From Zychaea mexicana (lineage: Eukaryota > Mucoromycota > Mucoromycetes > Mucorales > Lichtheimiaceae), in the NCBI RefSeq assembly GCF_025766255.1, contig NW_026516665.1, forward strand, positions 248,001 to 312,000: a DNA stretch of 64,000 bases. The letters run 5' to 3'. Below the pieces are notes generated by a model. The model made no database searches and was not told where the DNA came from. It saw nothing but the letters and a program-made list of their open reading frames with translations. This document shows positions 1-14,300 of the stretch, one piece after another. The translations under genes were made by a program, and so were the position numbers. Every line of letters starts with the position of its first letter. Position 1 is the first letter of the stretch.

Positions 1-298
1 CAAACAGACTGGTTTCTCCACTGAGTGCTTTCAGTTCCCAATACTTTCACTGTCTCTATCGCGATCCCCATTTAAGAAAAAGGTTATTACATTGCAACAA
101 AAGACTTTCGGGACATACACGACTGTATGCACCTCAGACTCTTTTTATTTCAAGCTACATTTGTTATGTACAGTTTGGAAAAGGAGAAGATATAAAGGGA
201 AAAGGATACACATGTGCCATGGGTGTCTGTGCGGTGATTGCGGAAATTGGATTTAGGGTAAGTATGAAAGTGTGCGTGTCATAAATGGTTTGTTGCAT
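1..298. other. 3' flank of the GAPDH gene
   Basis: No gene seen. The stretch lies downstream of the minus-strand GAPDH stop codon and probably holds its 3' UTR. There is no long open frame and no repeat. Confidence 0.5.
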
Positions 299-1629
<1,331 letters not shown>

Positions 1630-1705
1630 TTTTTTTTAGAGTGAGAGGAAAGTGATGGAATGAAGAAGAAAAGGACCCTTGGTGGGGGCCTCGAGCATCT
1701 TGTGA

Positions 1706-1712
1706 ATTTATA
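1706..1712 (-). promoter_or_regulatory. TATA box of GAPDH
   Basis: TATAAAT on the minus strand, about 77 bases upstream of the GAPDH start codon and followed by an A/T-rich run. Position and strong coding bias of the gene make it a plausible core promoter element. Confidence 0.5.
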
Positions 1713-4700
1713 TTTTTTTTTTACAACTCGACCAGGCCACGTCAGGACGCGACCCGGGGTTGACTCCGATGGCTGCTACTGCTGATGCTGCTGCCTACTG
1801 TTTTGCGTTTGGTCGGCATTGGAACACCGACCCCATAAACAACACGCTTACTATTACTGGTTGCTGCTGCTCTGATACGTGCTGTATACGTATAGCAGAT
1901 GAGATTAATTGCCTTATACCTCCCCTCCGCCCTTGGTGCCCATTCCACTTTCTTCTGGCCAACCCCTGCCTATTTTCATGCCATGCTGCAGAACCATCTG
2001 CCACAATTCCAGACAAGAAGACGAGACTCATGTGTGGCCACCCGTCATCCTGGCTATTGTAATCAAGCGCAGCACAGGTTAAATATCATAAACAAGCAGC
2101 GCAGTTGAGCGATCATCTCTCACGCAATCGATTGGTTCACAGAGACGCGTGCTGCTATAAAATTTTCTGATGCAGCGAGAGATAGAGCTTGTGCATTGCG
2201 CTTTAACTATGCGGGCAAAGCTGGAAAATCGGCTGGAACTTTCGGGGAAATTATTTGGGGCTCAAAGATCGTCGGATAAGAAAAGTTCGCGCATATACCT
2301 TTTACACGCCTCTTGCTTTTCTGTATGTGCGTGGTGCGTGGCTTTCTCCTTGATGTTACATATCTCAAGATACAAACAATGGCCGTTTCTTCGAAGCTTC
2401 GATCATCAACAATAACTACAAGAGAGACGATTTCAAGGTTAGCAGCAAGAACACCACTGGTTGCTGGTAGGTATACAACTGGGTTTGATATCACAGACTT
2501 CTGTATCTGATTTGATCAAAAGTGGGCGATGAACTTATCATTATCTATGCCCAATCATCTCTCAGTTAGGCTGGTAACGCGCTGGAGATTTTACTTTTCT
2601 TTTACCCCAGACAGCAATAGATAAGTCCGTGACAACTGATTTAAAAAGAATCATCATCTGCTGCGTTTTTGTTTTGTGCATTTATGGCAAACCCCCATAT
2701 CGCCATCAGCTTTGATATTTTGTCCTCTCTTCTTCCCTAAATTTGAGCTAATCGTCCAATAATCGCTTACAGCTACATGCGTGACAGCGACTATGGGCAA
2801 TAGCCTAGAGTCGGTATGCTTTCCTCGTGACAATAATCTTACACAGTGGATAATATGTGCTCGGAAGCACAGTCGGTCAATTTCTACAGATTAACTGCAC
2901 TAATACAAGGGATAGTGGACTAGTGCCCTTTAGTTTCATTTGAATATAGTAGGTGTATATAGAAAGACATGGTCTAAAAAACAACATGAAGAGTACGGGA
3001 GGACACTCGACTTGACTATAGTAATGGTTGCTCCGTGCCTTGGATGACCTTGCGAGATGGCAGAAACTTTGGGGATGAGGATGAGGATGAAACACGTTCA
3101 TAAACGAACACAAAGAGAAGGGGAGACTTGTGTTTAAGTCAAAGTGATGATGGTCATACATAGTACAGATCGTTGCGCATTATCTCCTGCTATTATATCC
3201 TTAGTATTGAAACCACAGCATCGTACTATCTCTTATGAGCCATCACCGCTGTGTTGAATCATCCTTCTTTCATGATTAAGGCTATCGACCGTTTTGTACT
3301 GTTATATCGAACTCTGTATTTTTCGCTTAAACTAGAATCTTTCTTAATAAGGTATAGTATCGTTTTAGTAGGATTGACGCTGGGAGACAGCGGTAACCCC
3401 TTTGTATAGTTATTACTGTTGTTACTGCCATATGATACTGGTCACCGGTACCCTGCCGGGTTTGTCTCATCACACCCTCTTTCGCTTTTTAATCGTATGA
3501 TTTCGAGGCATGTAGTGCACTTACCCTCACCATAATCATGGCCGGGTGACTGACCGGGGCCATGGTGTTCACTGTAGAACGTTATGTCAAATACCGCCTC
3601 CCCTGGATAGACGTGACAAAAAAACCTGCTCTTGTGAAACCTTATTTATTGTTGCACATACACGACCGCATCCTACGTGTCGTTGTCTTGTTTTCATGTT
3701 ATTTGTTGCTGCCGTTCTGTCAACGATAGTGTCAGGCATATCATCCTGTGACACCTAGAGGCAAGGAAACACTTTATATTTAATGTTGTCTGGTCCATTA
3801 CATTGTAAAACGTAGAAAATGGTCACATCGTAATAATATATACAGTAAGTGCATCATGACCAGAAAATACAGTGCGGGCGTCGTAATCTAACAAAAGGGT
3901 CTTAGTACTACTGCACCAGGTACAACTTTAGCCTATTGCGTCAACGAATTAAGCAATAACGAAGTCGACCGATTTTGCAATGGGACTGGAATCCTTCAAC
4001 TTGATCGTTTTGTCGAAACTCTGGGTCCCAAGTACAATACGCAATCCAATCGTTAACCAAGTATGATTGCCACTAGTATATTTGCGTTGCTCCTTCTGAT
4101 TACAGGCATGGTGGCCGTGCTGTAGAAAGAGCTAAACCCTAAACGGAATTGTAATCCCAGGAAATACAGTAATCCTTTTCAGTCAACGACAAACAAACAT
4201 TCTTTGAGCTGTTATTCTATCCTTGTGGGAGATTTTGCGTTTCTCGTATCCCGCGCCCGTCGAGCTGCTGGCTTGTGTACATGATCCGACTCGTAAAGTA
4301 ATCCGGCTGTTTTGGTAAGGACCATCAACGGGTTGGCATTGCTTACAGCTGTAATAATGATAAACAAAAGAGAAGAAAGAAAGAATTCCTTTCTAAAGAG
4401 GACTATAATGTAGATGACGCACAGATGAAATAAAATAAAATCACACATACATTGACTGGCATGGCTGTTCTTTTCCCTCGACCCTCGACCCTTTTATGAA
4501 AATACAAGAACACTTTTCCGCATGCATGAATCTCCCGTCAATACTGTAGCGGCGAAACGCTGTCAACGGTATACGCAGATCTAGATTTTGTGAGTACACC
4601 ATGTGAAAACCATCAATGCCTGTCCAGGAGGGTAGTAGGTCATCCTCCGGTAGCTGTCGTCGCAGCCGCTGTTGTTACTGTTAAAACAAGATAGAGTAGG

Positions 4701-6863
4701 AGGAGGCATCAACGATCCGAAGAGCTCCAAAGCACAATACAATCATGTCGTTCCCCACCAATAGCCCATAAAAGTCGATCAGTGAACCCAAAAGCGTGTG
4801 TTTATAGTCAAAGTTGACTGATGGAACGATCCTGGGAATCATGTTTGCAACAGCAAAAATGCAATCATGCGCCCTACTGCTTGTGCGCTTGTACGCGGCA
4901 TGCAATATGCTGCTGGTACACCATTTATCAGATTTATCGTATATGCTTGTCATGAACCGTTTAGCTTCTGTACCGAGCAAGGACAACCTTGTATGATGAA
5001 TTACCGTGTCGGATCATAAGTGCACGTTGCGTCTGATAAACAGCAATCGTTTGGTCATGTAGGCTTCTTCTAGAGTGCACACGCGTTTGCTCCATCGTAT
5101 TTAACTTCCTTTCTTCATCCTCGGCTTTCGCATAAACGTAATGTTGCTCGGGAATCAAAACAGTCGTGCAACAGGAATACTCGTATATGTACTGCATTCG
5201 TTTGATTTCTTACTTCTTTTCGTCTTCGTCGTTTTGGTTAACGCACCTTTGGTCGAACCGTATGTATTGTATGCTGAAGTCTCTGCATATCTGCTGGATA
5301 ACTTGTTGAAACTTCACCAGCTGCGGAGTCCTCCCTGTGGACATTTATTTAATAATAGCTTTTTGTTATAAGGTTTTCTTCACACACACACACTTGCGAG
5401 CACAGCATGACCTCTTCTCTAAACGTACCTTGCCGACATATGATTTTGTCTTGTCCGTCGTCCTGGCGATGGTGTTCATCGCCTTCTTTGAAAAAATCTC
5501 TCCCGATTGGTTCCAGCTGTTTGACAGAGTATGATATGGTGTTCAACAGTGCTGCCAGGAACGACATCCATAGCATGTGTACCGACAAGCTGCCTGGGTC
5601 TGTAAGGTGGATCGTCACTAGACGTTGTGGATGATGACAATGTCGCTGTTGGGCGAAATTCTTATTAGTTATTGCCAATATAAACGACAGGGTCGTTGAC
5701 CCATATACAGAATCAAATTCGTAGAGATTCGCCTGGTCTACGTAATGCACATATTATTCTATTGTTATGAATACTTTTGGCTCCTTGTACGGTTGGCTGA
5801 TTACATATGTTACCATAATTCAACCTGAAAGGCTCTCAGTGTATTCGGTAAAGATAAACTAATTGGAGCCAAGAGTATGCTTTTGTTCTAAGTCGCAATT
5901 TATTTCAAAAAGATGAACTTCTTTTTGAATAGAAGAGAACAGTGAAAGGAAGAAGCATGTAATAAAACTACTTCTTCGAGGGTGATGCAAGCATTATTAA
6001 GAGACACATCTGATATTGCAAGTGTGCAACGATTATTAGATATATTATAATGATAGTGATCTTAATTTCTGTGTAATATAATATCAACAGACTATCGATA
6101 GAAGTGATGATACCGAGTCTTATTATATGGCAGTAGTCCCTCTTTCAAAATCAACCTCGATAAGGGAAAGTTCTACAATGCTGGCATAAAGTATATTACT
6201 AAGAGTAATGTACATGCTATAAATGTACCGCTTTGCGGATTCTCTTCTACGCTATAAGAGCTTATTTGTTTGAGAGTAACCTTAACATGGGAAACCGTGT
6301 TGCTTTTAAGTTTGAATGAACTACACTATACATTCCTTCCCCACTTGCTACGTATGGTGTTGGTACTTTGCCTCGCCGTCTTTTCTCCTACAATTTGTTG
6401 ACAATTTCTCAAACGCTGTTGTTTGTGTACTTGTTACTGCTAGGAAATTCCGTTTCTTGACCTTGATGGGTACATATTATAACCGCAGTAGGTACGGCTG
6501 GGCACGTTAACTCGTTGCGATGATAATAGATTATTACTTATCATATCTAAAGGATTTAACTGACAGCAATGCAGCAGCTATATTTTCTCTTAGTCATCTA
6601 TTCACGGTTTTAATAATAGTAGATGAGAATATCAGCTCTAATTTACAGCACGAGGAAAATTTATATGAAGAGTATGATATACTACATAGTACTACTACTT
6701 GACAAAGAAAAGTCAGCCAGCCCGGAAGAGCAGCACAGGTGCGTCGTCGGTTCGTGTCCGAACCGGAATTGAAAATCAGCTTATACAGCGCTTCGAGGGC
6801 CATCCCATACACCTCCTCTTTCAACGGCCATATCTTTTGCCATCCATCCATCCATCGAACATC
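1713..6863. other. gene-poor region of about 5 kb
   Basis: I recognise no gene here. The left end (to about 2200) is presumably the GAPDH upstream region. The rest holds only short frames without family motifs. One minus-strand set of fragments at 4681-5576 can be joined in phase (see findings), but it resembles no family I know. No tRNA T-loop, terminal repeats or transposase motifs were found by eye. It may be intergenic, decayed mobile DNA or non-coding transcript. Confidence 0.5.
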
Positions 6864-7327
6864 ATGTCGACCGCCGAACTCGCTGTTGTCTACGCTGCCC
6901 TCATCCTTCAGGATGGTGAAGTTGAAATCTCCGTACGTTTTGAATCCATCCATTCATGTATTTCCTCATTCACAATGACGAATTCGCAAAATGAAAAAGG
7001 GAGAATTCGCGTTACATTATAATCTTGAATTATTCGGGGGAAAATTTAACACCCAATGGTATGATTGTTTAGGCTGACAAGCTTGAGACTTTGGTCAAGA
7101 AGGCTGGTGTCACTGTCGAGCCCATCTGGTTCAACATTTTCGCCAAGGCTTTGGAAGGTCAGGACCTTAAGGAATTGTTGAGCGGTTTGTCGCAGCCCGG
7201 TGCCAGCGCTGCTCCCGCTGGTGGTGCTGCCGCCGCTGCCGGTGGTGACGCTCCCGCTGCTGAAGAGAAGAAGGAAGAGGAAGCCGAGGAATCGGATGAG
7301 GATATGGGCTTCGGTCTTTTCGATTAA
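6864..7327 (+). CDS. RPP1: 60S acidic ribosomal protein P1
   Basis: Subunit of the ribosomal stalk, which pairs with P2 on P0 and recruits translation GTPases. Two exons, 6864-6932 and 7073-7327, joined in phase 0, encode 107 residues. The N-terminus [14 protein letters not shown] and the following [13 protein letters not shown] form the helical dimerisation domain. An Ala/Gly-rich hinge follows, then the acidic tail [16 protein letters not shown], which is the diagnostic stalk C-terminus. The placement of an intron near the end of the first helix is common in this family. An AATAAA-like signal lies about 55 bases after the stop codon. Confidence 0.97.
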
Positions 7328-7725
7328 ACGCATCACAACAGCTTTGTTTTTGTTGTATGATCATCCAATCTACCTTCTCACCAATAAAAAACACCCCAAC
7401 ACAAACCACTCTTCAACCACAGAACCAGTATTATTTGTCCAGACACAGATACGGAATATATGCTGATTTGAGGATAATTGGTAAGAGCGACGGGACGATG
7501 AGGGAAAAGTAACAAAGGGGGTGTCTGTTACTGGTGTGAAAATCAAAATATAGGGGAACGATGTGTAGGTGGGCTGTTACAATCGTCAGATTTTTGTCTT
7601 TAAATATACGCGTGCCTCGTGAAGTCTCCTTGATCGACTAAAGAAAGATAAACAATAAGACGAACTTCACTCAGCGCTGCTACCCCCCTCGTGCCTAACA
7701 TTACTAGCCGTTTCTCGAGAGAAGA
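7328..7725. other. intergenic spacer
   Basis: 3' region of the P1 gene running into the upstream region of the cysteine-rich protein gene. No open frame of interest. Confidence 0.5.
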
Positions 7726-7733
7726 TATATAAA
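7726..7733 (+). promoter_or_regulatory. TATA-like element before the cysteine-rich protein gene
   Basis: TATATAAA, about 105 bases upstream of the ATG at 7836. A plausible core promoter by position only. Confidence 0.4.
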
Positions 7734-7835
7734 TGTGCATTGAAACAAGAACACGCGCAAACAACAATATAATCTCTTGATAACACTTATTTTTTTCCAT
7801 TCGTTACTTTATTGGCTATCAGCATTATTACTACT

Positions 7836-8231
7836 ATGCAACAGCAACCCATTACATTCCTTATCTTTTCTGTCATTTTCTTGTTTGCCAGTCTCGTTCG
7901 ATCCGTGCCTCTTGCTGCTGAACGACGTTCCGGTAACGACAACGGCGGTGGTACCGTATTATCCTCGTCTGGAAGTTACCTGACCGACGAATCCTGCCAA
8001 GCAGATCTGTCCTGTATACTTCACTGTCTTTTAAACGAGCGGTTCTTATTGGGCGAATGTAACAAGGAAACTCATACATGCGAATGTACTAGTCCGTTGT
8101 TTCACGATGACATCCAAAAGGAGCCCAAGGTGATTGTTGTTCCTGCTGGCCAAGATGGTAGCAGCACCACTAGCAGTAACGGCGACGCAGCTCCGTTGTC
8201 ATCGTCTTCGGACGGTGCCCAGCAATATTAA
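7836..8231 (+). CDS. secreted defensin-like (CS-alpha-beta pattern) protein
   Basis: Intronless frame of 131 residues. The ATG at 7836 is the first true ATG; an upstream TTG at 7812 is in frame but unlikely to be used. Residues 1 to about 23 are a signal peptide with a long hydrophobic core (ITFLIFSVIFLFASLV). A dibasic RR at 30-31 could be a Kex2-type propeptide site. Exactly six cysteines lie at 54, 60, 64, 75, 82 and 84. The spacing is C-x5-C-x3-C-x10-C-x6-C-x-C with a Gly-x-Cys at 73-75. This is the cysteine pattern of defensins with the CS-alpha-beta fold, as in fungal plectasin. A 47-residue Ser/Thr-rich, acidic tail after the last cysteine is unusual for the class. Role as an antimicrobial peptide is inferred from the pattern only; another small disulfide-rich secreted protein is possible. 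Confidence 0.7.
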   Translation: MQQQPITFLIFSVIFLFASLVRSVPLAAERRSGNDNGGGTVLSSSGSYLTDESCQADLSCILHCLLNERFLLGECNKETHTCECTSPLFHDDIQKEPKVIVVPAGQDGSSTTSSNGDAAPLSSSSDGAQQY

Positions 8232-9912
8232 CGACGAACGGAAACAAAGCAGCTACTGCAGCAGCAGTTAATAATAGTAACTAGTACTTGGCCATAGAAT
8301 TCATCTCCCTTCTTGTACGAGTGTTCGATACATATGTCATTTTTAATGGGACAATTGTTAGTATTCATTTCCACATTGTTGGGAAAGGGTTACTTAATGT
8401 TTCATCATCGTCTCTTGTTTCCTTCCCACCCTCTCTAGTAATACACATCATATTGTTACGGTGAGTTTGGGGTATTCCAGGTAGTTGCGTAACGGTTTAT
8501 GTGTATGTTTTGTAGTGAGCACCAGTAATAATATTATTTATATATTTATTATTTACTTGTGTTTTGAAGTTTTCTGGCTTCTACAATACGCTGTACTAAA
8601 TCGGAAGCCACCGCTGTTTCTAGACAGACGCACACTACATATGATTCATATGTGCTTGGTGGTAGCACTACTATGTACCGTAGATAAGGCGTCTGGTAAA
8701 AAAGAAAGACGTAAGATGGGCTGGTATAATATGCATATTTATGGCTTACCGGGATTGGCAAGATGCATACATGTTTTCGCAATTTTCTTATAGAACACGC
8801 ACACTATACGCACTAATGCTCCACCCGCTTACTCAACAGCAATAATATTCATGCAGTAACTCAGATATTCGATTAATATGATGGTAACACCAGGGCAACA
8901 CACGCACGCGCGTAATTTATGTATGTGTCTATACATTCGGAAAACCCGTGCTCTTTTGTTGTTGTTGTTTTGAGAGTGTGGATGATGACAAAAAAGAAGA
9001 CGGATCGTCGTCGGCTTTGTACAGTGGCGATGTTATACTGTAAATGTACATATCGAAATACTCCAATACTCATTACGATTGCACATGCTGCATAAGATTT
9101 TGTATATAAAATGTTATATACAATAATACTATAGATAGAGAAACAGACAGCCAATGGGCGTTTATATGTGAACAACAGCATGCAAGAGTTACAAAATCTG
9201 GACCATCACCACTACAGCCGTCGCTGACCGCTATTCTACTACTTTCTTTTCATGCTAGTGTACTATGCTGACGAGCTCAACCAAGAAGAAGCCATGGTCA
9301 TGTACATACATTATATATGAGAAAAATATTGTCTGGTTCCTCTCTTCCAATACAGCATCGCATGACAGCTGCTGTGCTAGTGTAGATGATTTGTTTCCGA
9401 ATTTATAATAGAGCTAGACGATGCAATTGAAATTTGTTTCGTGTGCTAAAGTCTAGTAGATGATGAGTGGTTTATAGCGCAACAGCAATGACGGCGGTTA
9501 CTCATAAATGGATTTCAGCGTGTCTTTCTACAGTATTAGACAAACTCACGTATAGACTACAGTACAGTCATATAAAAGTAATGGGTCGCAAGTGTCTTTT
9601 TGCTCCCGTGGATACAATTGGCTCTTTGACCCTCCCCGTGCTTTGAATTCACACACTCACTCAGCAATAGCATCAATGCTGCTGCTGATGGCCCCATGAC
9701 TTGTGTCTTTGCTCAATTCTTCTTTCATGAGAGCGAGGCATCACACCTTCTTTTCTTATTTTGCTACTCCTCTCTGTCACAAGCAAGGGATCGATTAGGG
9801 GGATGAACGTGTGGTGTGTGTGTGTGGGGAGAGGAAGAGCTATGCAAAAATGCCCGGAAAATGGGTTCCAAAAGAAACCGAGGTTGATAGGAACAAGACC
9901 CCGCCCGCTTCT

Positions 9913-9936
9913 TGCTGCTGCTGCTGCTGCTGCTGC
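9913..9936 (+). repeat. (TGC)8 trinucleotide repeat
   Basis: Eight perfect TGC units, outside any gene I can support. Confidence 0.9.
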
Positions 9937-10558
9937 CGGCCCCTAATAGGATAGAAAGTAGGCAGTGAACGGATAGGAAAGCATGCAGAAAGCCTATCGA
10001 GAAAATAGGAGTTGGGGGAGGAGGAGGGGAGGCGAAAAGGCGAAAAGCTAGAGCCGATCAAGATACTTTCTTCTTTTCGCTTTATTTTTATTTTAAACTT
10101 TTTTTTTGTGCTCAGGTAGACAGTAGCCCACTGTCTTGCCAATTCAAATCATCCGCTGCTACTACAGCCACCACAAGCACTTGCACTAGATCATAACTGT
10201 GCTAGTTTCGAGTAAGAGATAGAGGGAGTGAACGATACAAAAAAAAGAGAATAGCCCTCTCTTTTTCCCCTTTGCATCCTCCTTAAAGAAGTCCCACTAT
10301 CATTACCACCTTATCATCATCAATCGTCAGCCATCGCCATCTTCTTCTTCTTCTTTCTCTCTCCATACCATTTCCAGCGTTTGACGCTCTTATTCTATTT
10401 TTTAACATCTAAAAGCCTAGTAATACCCTATATTATTTAATCGACCAAAAGCCAGCGGTTTTGGGGTAGGTTCCATTATGCAAGAATCATTCGCTAATCA
10501 CAAAGAGCCCACCCTCCCCCAGTCCAAACGGTGTGATTAAGTAACCAACTAACTCTCC

Positions 10559-10579
10559 CTCTCTCTCTCTCTCTCTCTC
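10559..10579 (+). repeat. (CT)n dinucleotide repeat
   Basis: A run of about ten CT units in the pyrimidine-rich leader of the ankyrin-DIL gene. Confidence 0.9.
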
Positions 10580-10753
10580 ACGCGTAATAAACCATGCGTG
10601 TTCATTGTGTAGATAATAATACGAATAATAATACCTATTATTGCCAACGTAAACAAAAGAACGCCTACCTCCCTCTTCCTTTTCTCTCTATCTCTCTCTT
10701 CAATATTTTGTATCTACCACACGCCTCTCTCCATATAGCAAAAATTAGAGTCA

Positions 10754-11358
10754 ATGACCGCAGCCACTACGACATTACCAGAGCAACATCAGCAATTACG
10801 GCAGTCAGCTTCAGCAGCGGCGGCAGCAGCAGCGGTTGCAATGACCAACAAGCGGAGATGCAGCGGTTCTGCATTACCAGGTGAACATGATCAACAACGC
10901 CGACGACAAAGGAGACCTTCTTCGCTGTGCGTTTTGCCACCGCCGCCGACGGCCACGAGTAATTTGCCGCCACCACTACCACCGCATATAACAATTAACA
11001 CCGCCAATAGTAGCACTGCGACTGCCACCACGACGACGACGACTACTACTACTACTACTACTACTATAACACCACCACCGGAAAAGAACGACGATAACGA
11101 CAAAGACGAAGAAGAGGATGACGACGAAGATGATGAATACCACAATAATCTACGAAAAACAACGCGCAAAAACGTTTGCTCATGGTCATCCACATCATCG
11201 TGCTTTTCTACTGCCTCATCACTCACATCAGTATCAACACCCGTTACAGCAACTGCAGCTGCTACGCTATTAACAACACGTGCGCTACTACTACCGTTGG
11301 ATCTGGAGGAGGAGGACGATGAAGATAATGACGCTGATATGGATAGTACTAAACAAAG

Positions 11359-11389
<31 letters not shown>

Positions 11390-14300
11390 GAAACTGAGCA
11401 TGAAATGCATCAACGGCAGTGGCGCAAACGGGTCAGCAGGTCTCTTGGCCGATCAGCATCCAATGGCGACGCAGCCAAGGTGCATCAGATATTGACTGAT
11501 GAACGATTAAGGCCGTTTCTCGATATTGATGCGACGGATGACGAACAAGACGGCACCACGCCCTTGATTTATGCTGCTTGTTTTGGCAAGGCGGATGTGG
11601 TTCATGTCTTGCTTGATGCCGGTGCCAAGGTGGATGTCCAAGACAAACGTAAGTTACTTTTTCTACTACTTAAAAGGGGGGTTGGTTAGCAAGTTAGTTA
11701 GCAGTGGTGGCGGTTATGGTTGAATGTTATCTGTCGACTACGGAAAAAAAAAGGGGGTGACAAAGGATAAAAGCAGTTTGTAAAGAAGAAAAAAAAAGCT
11801 AGGGTGAAAGCTGTCAAAGGAGACGCATGTGGTTTGAAGGAAGAGAGAAAAGGGAACCCACGAAGCAAAACTTTATGTGGGGTTTTCTTGCATCTGCAAA
11901 TGATGCAGGTGTCCTCAGCTCTCTTTCTCTCTCTCTCTCTCTAGCGCATAGCATCCCATCGTCTACCATCCCATCACCGTCGAGGCATTTTGAGTTGGCT
12001 GACCCTTGAACCTTCTTTTTTCCCTTCTTCTGATGTTTGTTGTTGTTGCAATACTGTAGGCGGCTGGACGGCGCTCATGTGGGCTACGACCAACAGCCAT
12101 AGCCAAGTTGTGGAGCTGCTTCTTGACCATGGTGCATCTTCCAATGCGAGGTCGGCGCGGGGTCGCACAGCGCTCGACTTCATTGACACTGAGAATGAAC
12201 AAATGATCCACATCATGTCACATCTTGAGGACAGCAGTGTTTCATCCGACTCCCCCTCAAGCAGCAGCACAAGCTCCGCTTTACGGAGAAGAAAGAGCTT
12301 CCGTCGTCATCCTCTGTCTCCTGTCCCTCCAGCATTGGCTCCAACATTAGAACGAGATAACAGCAAAGGCGAAGAAGAAGAAGAAGGAGGGGACGGTGAA
12401 GACGAAGACCCGCTCGACTTTTACTATCAGTCCAACCAAGACACTGAACGTAGCCATCGCGAGTTGATGCAGATCGGCGAGCAAGAATATGCAGCTGCTA
12501 CAGGTGCAAATCAGGACAGAAACAGCAGCAACAATAACGACGACGACGACGACGACGACGACGATGAAAAAGATGAGCTAGCCAGCTGCGAGGCTAGCAT
12601 GCAATCCATCCACAAGTTTGACTGGGACAAGTGTCTGCCTGATCAAATGTTTGTGTTTAGCGAAGAAAACGTCCAACACATCCTCGACACGGCCATTACC
12701 AACCTGTCACTTCCGATGAAGACACAGCAGGAAATCTGGGTGCCGGCCAACATCATCTTCCTAAGCGCACGATTTGCCCATTACTATTCGAGCCGGGACC
12801 TCCTCCACACGTTTCTAAACGCAGCTGTTGCCAAGATCAATCATGTGCTCAAGGTACTACTATTGCTAATGCTCGTTTCTTTTCATTGTTGCTGTTGTTG
12901 TTGCTGCTGCTGCAAAGTACATGTGCTGGATTTGCGCGGGCTTTGTTCTGTGCTGGAATACACACTTTGCCTGAACACAGTCAAAACAAAAACAAAAACA
13001 AAACAACAACTTTAACCTTGACTTCTCTTCTATTCCTAACTACTTTACCCACACACAAACACACAAAGGCAAACTCCGGCGATGTCCACACATTAGCGTT
13101 TTGGATGGCCAATCTGTCCCAGCTGCTGTACTATCTCAAAAAGGACTCTGGATTAATAGTTGCCACCGCCGAGCATCAGCTCGAACTGTCAGAGCTGATC
13201 TGCGAGACATACACGTTACTTGTCATGGACTCGGAGCAGCGGCTAGACAAAATCTTGGAGCCGGCTATGCTTGGACACGAGCCCATCCAGGGCCTGACTG
13301 AGCAGGTCGACTTTGCCGACGACTGGCAGCGCCGCTTTTCATTCTTTTATCGTCGCAACAGCACACGAAGCAATGGCGGACGCAAATCAACTGCAGGCAA
13401 CAGCAATACCAATAACGGCAACTACAGTGAGCCATCATCACCTTCTATCGTGGTCACAACCCCGTCATCACCACGCAGCTTGTCGCCACAATCCATCACA
13501 TCCTTATTATCGTCAATTCTCTATGTGCTGCAGTCCTACGAAGTCCACCCGGCCATTGTCCTGCAAGCGATCGCACAATTTTTCCATTTCTTGTCATGCG
13601 AGATGTTCAATCGGATTTTAAGCAACAAGAAATACCTGTGCCGGTCCAAAGCGCTGCAGATCCGGATGAACGTGACGGCACTAGAAGAATGGATGCGTGA
13701 GAGTCAGCTTCCGAGCCATTTGGCGTCGTATTTCAACCCATTGGTGCAGCTGCTGCAGCTGCTGCAATGCGTCTCGCAGCTGAACGAATTGATGCTGTTT
13801 GTCAACACCATGAAAACGTTTGATGTCCTGAACCCGTTACAGATCAAACGGTGCGTGCTCAATTACCGTTATGAAGTGTCAGAGCCGCGATTGCCTGATG
13901 AAGTCAACCACTATGTCATGCAGATTGCAGAAGATACAGTACGTCAGCAACAACAACAACAACAACAACAAACATCGTATCGGGGATCATGTGATACAAC
14001 ACGACGAGACAGTTCATCCACGCGCAGCGCAGGATCACGACCAACAAGTGTATCAAGTCTTGGCAGCTTATTCATGGCTAGTGTTGTTGGTAGCCACAAG
14101 GCCAAGCTTCAGCAGCAACAGCAAGCTCAGCAGCAGCAGCAGCAGCAAAATGAAGACAACGATGCTGATGGTGACCGACAAGACGATGGATTAAAAGACA
14201 ATGAAAAGCCACAAGAGGAGCAACTACAACAGCAGCCACAGCAAGACAAAGAGGAAATACGGGACCATGAGGGACTACGCGAATGGACGGTCGAGAAACG

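Larger units (their letters stand above)
8232..10753. other. intergenic region with simple repeats
   Basis: About 2.5 kb without a gene I can support. Short frames near 8485-8793 have no recognisable motif. The right half becomes pyrimidine-rich, which fits the 5' leader of the ankyrin-DIL gene. Confidence 0.5.

Noticed and set aside
2380..2510. Short frame starting MAVSSKLRSSTITTRE
   Set aside because: Good start context and a possible GTAGGT donor, but no following exon or family match could be found.
5337..5534. Plus-strand hydrophobic frame ending FEKISPDWFQLFDRV
   Set aside because: Looks like a membrane helix, but the frame has no ATG context, no convincing partners and overlaps fragments open on the other strand.
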